Source: Lentinus brumalis (taxonomy: Eukaryota; Basidiomycota; Agaricomycetes; Polyporales; Polyporaceae). From it: a stretch of 64,000 bases of DNA. The stretch is from the NCBI GenBank assembly GCA_001792895.1, contig MARA01000055.1, positions 124,001-188,000 on the forward strand, written 5' to 3'. Shown in pieces: positions 58,083 to 64,000 of the stretch (position 1 is its first letter; each line of letters begins with the position of its first letter). Made by a program: the position numbers and the translations under genes. The notes beneath the pieces were generated by a model that had not been told where the DNA came from, ran no database searches, and was given only the letters and a program-made list of their open reading frames with translations.

Positions 58083-60183
58083 GCGGGCGGCCCTCCGAGT
58101 CTTTCTGTGGGACGCTGTGGGAGGTGTACTCTACGGTAGAGGATGTGTTTGTGCGTTATACGTGTGTCTATCTGGTGCGCCAAAAATACTCTTTGTTTAA
58201 TCATCCACTCGCTGTCGTGGCTCGAGCGCGCTGGGAGGTCCCTCGGTGCGTGTCCTGCGCACATCTCGAGTGGTAACATCATCCACCCCCAAATCATTGT
58301 CTCTCTGGGCTATGGCTCTCCCTTGCACCCAAACGCCACTCGGAAGCTCATCGTCTCTGTGAGGCGCCGGGGAGGTTCCAGTGGTACGTCCGCGCCCTCT
58401 GCCCGTGCTGCATTGCTTGACTTCCGACGCTACAATTTGTCGCAGTTACTTTGCTCTAGCCTCAGATTTCAGAGCTAGAGGGCGCCGTGCTCGAAGTGTA
58501 TCGGCGTATACACATCCTCCTGCCGACATATGCTGCGCCGCGGTACACGTGCGATCTCGTAACGCGAAACGAGCGCGATTCTGCAGCATACCCCTTATGG
58601 TCACCTGGATCGTCTTCAAGGCCTCGAGGAGAGCAGTGCTTGAACACAAGAGGTGGAGGTGCCGGAGTGATGTCATCGTTGGCAGCGAAGCTCCTTGGAT
58701 GTCCGGCGGGCTGCCCGTGCGACGGAGGTGTGTAAGTAATTCTTGTCTCCCTCTCCTCGTTCTGCATGAAATAAAACTCGCTTGCCCATCCGATAGGGCA
58801 AGGGTTAAATGGTTACAACCCGTCTGGAGTCGTTATATCGCTTCTGCGCCTACCTTCTCCGCGTGAGCGACGACACCCCCGTTCTGACGCAATGTTAGCA
58901 TTGTTGCGGCGGGAGGGTAGGTATGTCCGTGTGCCTCTCCCCGTGTTGCAGGGCTTGACTCGCGACTCCCAGTCGCGCATATATACAGGCCGGGATCGCG
59001 TACGGAGGTGATATCATCCAGCCAGCCTTGCTTCTGCAGCCTGCTTGCGGTGTCCACGCAACTGTCGGATGAAGATGAGTTCTGTGACACACCGTCAGCT
59101 TTCGCCTTCTGAACCGACCTCGGGGCCTTGGGGGGCGTCGCGGCTGGGCATCAACGTGGCTGCGGAGGTGCATCGGCACGAGCGGCGTACATATCGAGCT
59201 CCTCAGTGGTCTGGACGTGCATGCGCTGCTACTGCAACGCAGATGTAGGGTCATCTCCTTCCGCACGTTTCACGTGATACTGAGCCTCGCATTGGCAGGT
59301 TGCAGGACGCGAACTCGGCAAGGCTCTCAGCCCTCATGTCAAGCGACCTCTAGGTGTTCTCTGAAAATTCGCCGGCACGGTCCCAGCGGTGAGCACGTTC
59401 GTCTCTCTCGCACCGTACCGACAACGCCTGACTTGGGATTGTGCCAGCCTCGGTTGAGACTCCATAATCCGGCGTGGTCATCCAGCCGGCTGGGGCGCCC
59501 CTGTGTCCCAAACCTGCTGCCGACACGACACTCTTTGCGCTGCAGTACATGTGTGCGTCCCTGGAGACGCAGTACACCGCTTCTTGTCATCTGAATTATC
59601 TTTCAGGTCATGGCCGCGCCGTTGTGGGAAGCAGGGGTGCAGAAGTGCTATTGCTGGCATGGGCGGCGTATTCCATTGCAGATATACAGAAGGCCTGCGC
59701 AAGTATTGCACGGGCATTCCGGCCGTTCTGTGAGTTGCGCTTGCGCTCCCGGTTGGCAGATTGCGTGCCTCGTTTCGTCTCCCGATGTCTTCCTACTTAT
59801 CTCAGAGATGCGCCCCCAGCGTCCCCATAGTATGTAAGTACGCCCGCGTGCCTCGAAACCTGTTACAGGATTCAACTTACGACTTGCGTAGTGTCGTTGT
59901 CCTACAACCCTCCCACTGCTCTGGCACACGATAACGAGTTCACGGTCCGAATGCGACGCTGAAGAGTTCGTCATCCCGGGCGATGCCGCATGGTCAGGCT
60001 TCTTGCGTTCCCGCGGTCCCCTCTAGCGTGGGTCCCTTGTGCCGCAGCACACAGTACTCGCAAGTGAGCATCCACCTCCCCCCTTCAACTCGTTTGCATC
60101 TATCTTCATCGGAGGTTGCTGTGCCGTTCTTCATTCTTGGACTAAGGCTTACCAACTCGACGGGTCCAGATCATCCACTTATC
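58083..60183. other. Intergenic, no supported gene
   Basis: 2.1 kb without a recognisable exon chain on either strand. The open frames are short and compositional. Confidence 0.4.
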
Positions 60184-61325
60184 ATGCAGCAAACCGATCT
60201 CGAGGGCGTGACGCGCGACGATGAGTTCTGGGCGGACGACGTGCACGTCGTGCTCATCGCCCAGGGCACCGCCTTCCGCGTGCGCAAGGAGGCCTTGTCT
60301 GGTGTCTCCCCGGTCTTCGCGGACATGTTCAAGAACGCACAGCCTGGCGAGGAGACGTGGGATGGATGCCCGATGGTTCGGTTATCAGACACAGCGGTGG
60401 ACCTCCGGCGGTTCCTCAATGTGGTGGTCAAGGTCGGCGTAGAGTGAGTGCATCTCCACCTGTCTCTCAGTGTATTTTTCGGACATTATCTGATTGCTCG
60501 TGGCAGCGTTTTCGAGGAGGACTGCAAAAGGTAATGCGCGATAAGATGGCTTGGTCGTGTGTAGAGGACTCATTCCGGAGCTGTAGATGGTCCGCTGTCG
60601 TGCAGGTGTGCTCTGTGCTCGCTAGCGTGGTCCGAGTCGCACACAAGTATCAAGCCGACCGGATCGTGAACGCGGCGGCAGATCGCATTGAGAAGGCCTC
60701 CTGGTACACTCCATGGTTGCAGGATGGTAGAGGTCCCAAGAAGCATACCGGCAAAGTCACGCTCAGCATTAACAACGTCAAGATCACGCTCCCGCAGGAC
60801 GCGGTGGAGATCGTCAACCTGGCCCATCTCATTGACAGAACGGCCTGGCTGCCGCGTGCCCTGCATCTCTGCTGCAGCGTCGGCGATGTCTATCAACTAC
60901 GACGGGGCATCACTCGAGACGATGGCGAGGTGGAATGTCTCTCTGATGACGATCACGCCCGTTGTACGCGCGCGATGCCCTTACTGGAGGCTCTGTGCTG
61001 CGAGACGGCCTTGCGCACATATGACCTTAAGGACGGGTTCCCCTCCCAATGCTGTTGGAGGGAACCCCTCGGGCGGTGCCAGGGCGTCATGAAGGACCGG
61101 CTGGTCGCGTTTGCTCTCAAGGGCATGCGAGCGGATATTTTCAAGTTCTCTTGCGAGGGTGCACGCTACTTTCGCCGCGATAGTACTCGCGACAGTGTCC
61201 TGCAGGACGATGAGTTGTGCGCCTCGTGCCATGATATCATGTTGGAACGCGTGAGGGCCCTGGATTCGGGGCCATATCAAAACTTCCGGAGTGTTTTGCT
61301 CTGGATCGGCAGGGCAAGCCGGTGA
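60184..61325 (+). CDS. BTB/POZ domain protein, divergent member
   Basis: Three exons, 60184-60443, 60507-60530 and 60587-61325, give 340 residues. The BTB domain (EFWADDVHVVLIAQGTAFRV, LSGVSPVFADMF, PMVRLSDTAVDLRRFL) is followed, after a 24-base mini-exon not seen in the other copies, by SVLASVVRVAHKYQADRI, DAVEIVNLAHLID, LPRALHLCCSV, a Cys-rich middle (CCWREPLGRC) and the C-terminal LCASC motif. Sequence is clearly more distant from the 18-34 kb copies, so it is an older family member. All splices keep frame. Confidence 0.9.
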
Positions 61326-61809
61326 ATTGAGCGGGGGGCGAGACTTGTGGCTCGACCACGGTCCACCTGTCGAAAACGTACGTTGTTCCTGACTTGTAAT
61401 TCCGTGTTTCTCGCTGCTTATGTCGATGTCTCCAGCAGTGCCGGCTGATAGCCGGCTCATGCAGATGTTACTATATACTGGCTATTTGTCAATCTCGCCG
61501 TGTCTTTGGATGCATGTTTGTCTCACCACTTATAAGGCTCTCCCCCCTCTCTTTCAGAAGTGGCTGAGATATGGATCAGTAACGGCAAGATATTAAGGCA
61601 CGTATAGCTCGAGCGTGCACGCCATAAAGTCTAAGAGGAGGCATACGAAGATTTAACCGTTCGATAGAGCGTGGGTATAAACGTGCTGACCGTGTGGTGG
61701 CCTTCTATGCTGCAGCACACAGATAGTACTCTGTCTTTGAACCGTCCGCGACGGGGACACTGTCGTTCAATTCATTCTCGAGGCCTCTCATAACTGGTCG
61801 GCCGACACA
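61326..61809. other. Short spacer
   Basis: No gene seen between the BTB gene and the BTB pseudogene. Confidence 0.4.
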
Positions 61810-62779
61810 ATGTCAGGTTCGTACACCTTATAAAGTCTGTAAATTCTGCTTCGACATACCTGACCGAGGGTTAGGACAGACTGGCACTCCACGCAGAAGC
61901 GGGTTTCCCTGGCAGAGGCCACGGAAGACGAGGAGCTTTACTTCGCCGACGGAAACATCCGCAGATAGCACCGCGTTCAGGCCCTTAAGAGCCTCCTATC
62001 AATCACGTCGCCGGCGTTCAAGGATCTCTTCACGTTCACCGGGTCCGAGGATGAGGAGACATTGGTAGAGTAACCCGTGGTACGCGTTCACGGTTTCGTA
62101 GTTACGTTCCGGCACTTCCTACGCATGCTGTATCAAGACAAGCTTTGGGTGAGCACGCCGGTCCGTATTCCTTGCATCCCTGTGGTCTCATCTGCCGGCG
62201 AAAACGGTGCAGGATGCTTCATCACAGCTACAGGCCGCCATTCAGCGCCCTCTCCACGATGATACGCATTGGATAGAAGTACCAAGCCGACGGCGCGTTG
62301 GCGCAGCCAAGAGCCGGCTCCAGTTGTTCTGAGACTCATTCGAGCGCACAGCTGTCAGCTGCCGCGCGTACTACCTAGCACCAGAGGGCATGGAGAATGA
62401 GAACTTCGGCTGTGCATGGTCGCGGCACCAAGTCGAGCACCGGACGGAAAGCTCCACGAACGGCGCAATCTAGGCCCTGAGCGTCGCGCGCCTCCTTGAC
62501 CTTCCGAAGGTCGTCCCGCTCGCGTTGTTCTTGTGCTGCGCAGATACTCCGACGCACTTGAGGAACGAAGTAGAATGGGGGGACGGAACGGTTGCGTGGC
62601 TGTCAGACGAGGACTTTGAGCGGCTTATCCAGGTGTTTTATCTTCTGGCTGAGTCGCGTCGGCAGGGCTTTCAGCGCGCATTGCATTCTGTTAAGGCCGT
62701 GCAGAAAAAACCTGCGACCTGCGAATGCAAGAGCATTGTGAAGGATATTACTTATCCTTCGACCAGAGTCTGCGCGTAA
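61810..62779 (+). pseudogene. BTB/POZ family pseudogene with several stops
   Basis: Recognisable pieces in order: LAEATEDEELYFADGNI followed at once by a stop (TAG at about 61966); KSLLSITSPAFKDLFTF; then another stop before PVVRVHGFVVTFRHFLRMLY; a disordered middle; and LALFLCCADTPTHLRNEVEW with WLSDEDFERLIQVF near the end. The hydrophobic core that normally follows the DGN loop is deleted. Tandem to the intact divergent gene at 60184, to which the WGDGTVAWLSDEDFERL segment is most similar in layout. Confidence 0.78.
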
Positions 62780-63001
62780 TGGGTGCGAGTTCACGGATAT
62801 CCACGCTCACTTGGATCTGTGGCAGAATCCGGGTACTCAGCAACTGTAGTTAGCTGTAGCCCGAAGGCGTTGAGTATGACTGCCACATTTGGAATGGTTC
62901 GTGACGTCAGAACCTGGGGCGCTAGATCGCGCGTCCAGTGCTCGCGCATATAACCCACTCCAATTCCCACTTCCCTCTCGCATCTCCATCTTTCCCCCAC
63001 C
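62780..63001 (+). promoter_or_regulatory. Putative promoter of the BAR-like gene
   Basis: Catataacc at about 62947-62955 is followed by a pyrimidine-rich leader (tcccacttccctctcgcatc, then ctttcccccacc) directly before the ATG at 63002, a common fungal core-promoter layout. Confidence 0.45.
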
Positions 63002-63500
63002 ATGAACGAAACATTCTCAATCTCCCGCGCGACCTCGACGTCTCGCCCGGCGAGCAGAGCGAGTAGGCACGGCTCGACGGTGTCGCGCAGCCAGTCGCTC
63101 ATCAAGAAGAACATCGCACCCACGACCTCCGCCCCTCTGACATCCTCATCGAGCGGTTCGCTGCATGGAAGGCCATCGTCAAGCAGCTCATCTCCTACTT
63201 CGAGGGCATTGCTGACATCGAGAACAACGTCGCGCGCGAGATGACAAAGCTTGCGGGTGTCATCCAGGTCCCGTTCCGCGCGGGAAACCAGTTCTTAGGC
63301 GAGGGAGGCCTTCAGGTGCGTCGCAGTTATCCTCAGAGACAGCGCAAGCCATATGTACGCCTTGTATAGGACATTTTCTACGGCATTCGCGACAAGACAC
63401 GCGCCATTGCCGACCAACATGCAAACCTTGGCCGCACGGTGGACGGTTCAATTGTGCAGCACCTGCAGAAGCTGAGAGCCGAGATCAAGGCGCATATCAA
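63002..63500 (+). CDS. Conserved fungal BAR-like (probably PH-associated) protein, N-terminal part with a frame break
   Basis: The start MNETFSISRATSTSRP leads into a Ser/Arg-rich segment. Near 63126 the frame must shift by one base (one base apparently missing in the C-rich tract cctccgcccct) to enter the conserved helical region RPSDILIERFAAWKAIVKQL, YFEGIADIENNVAREMTKL and VPFRAGNQFLGEGGLQ. After an intron, DIFYGIRDKTRAIADQHANL and LQKLRAEIKAHIK follow, with a donor at 63501. This resembles the N-terminal BAR/F-BAR-like region of fungal membrane-curvature or eisosome-linked proteins of the Ask10/Rgc1/Slm type; that assignment is tentative. Continuation exons are not visible before the window ends. 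Confidence 0.55.
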
Positions 63501-64000
63501 GGTGAGCACTACGTCTGTTCTGTGAATTCGCTTTCTGTATACCCACCATCTTGTGCCTGCCTCGGTCTCGTTTCGTTTCCTGCTGTATCCCCCCTTCGTG
63601 CGCCCAGCACGCGAATTGTATCGCATATGTGCAGAGCATATGATCTATCCTCAGCATGCTCAACTTGAGTCGCCGGGGCTTGATCATGGGTCGTCGAGCT
63701 ATGACCAAGCACCGGACACGGTCTTTGGGAGCCTCGTCTTCCGTTGAGAGTGCAACGATTTCACAGCGGGGGTTCTCAATCATCAGTAAGCTACCCTGCT
63801 CTCGGTGAACGCCTTCTTCTCGGTTCCGTGATACTTGGCCCGGACTCCGCCTTCCTACCTCCGTCAGTTCGAGCCCAATGTTCTAGGTGGTGTCCGCGAG
63901 GAGGGCTACGGGGCTTTCTCGAGGTTACGTGCGAGTGCGAATTCCCTGGGTGAAGCCAGAGTAGAACTGAGACGACGCAGTGGGAGGATCGGCTCAGTAC
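63501..64000. other. Right edge, unassigned
   Basis: Expected continuation of the BAR-like gene is not recognisable here. It may be a long intron or an insertion, or the gene may be broken. Confidence 0.4.

Overview
The window looks like nuclear DNA of an agaricomycete (basidiomycete) fungus. It is GC-rich and gene-dense, its genes are split by many 45-60 bp introns with GTRNGT donors, and it carries protein families expanded in mushroom-forming fungi. A polypore-like relative is plausible, but that is inference. There are two identical tRNA-Glu(CTC) genes and no rRNA, CRISPR or bacterial-type feature. All gene models come from hand splicing of reading frames.

Layout. 1-5 kb holds a tRNA-Glu and a large TVP38/VTT-type membrane protein gene (minus strand). 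One of its introns has grown to 1.74 kb and contains an antisense fragment of an aminoglycoside-phosphotransferase (APH)-type kinase gene. 5-8.9 kb has little I can assign. 8.9-12.7 kb has a BTB/POZ gene (minus), the second tRNA-Glu and a 2.2 kb non-autonomous inverted-repeat transposon. 13.1-17.6 kb is a 14-TM-type MFS exporter, again with one giant (1.9 kb) intron. 18.6-38.6 kb is an array in which plus-strand BTB genes face minus-strand VTT genes tail to tail: a double-BTB fusion, BTB pseudogenes, five VTT paralogues and a VTT relic. Four of the VTT paralogues share an upstream motif and a TATA box.

39-58 kb is a segmental duplication of a small unknown gene plus PHO88/SND3. The left copy was split by a 6.4 kb DNA transposon that appears intact. 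It carries a multi-exon DDE-type transposase and a second gene. The right copy preserves the empty target site, which lets the termini and target duplication be inferred. 50-54.7 kb is decayed repetitive DNA. 60-62.8 kb holds a BTB gene and a BTB pseudogene. The window ends in the 5' part of a conserved fungal BAR-like protein gene.

The strongest stories are the transposon with its empty site, the BTB/VTT convergent array with its fused double-BTB protein, and a recurring class of single-base losses in C-rich tracts of otherwise intact genes. That last pattern may be assembly error rather than biology.
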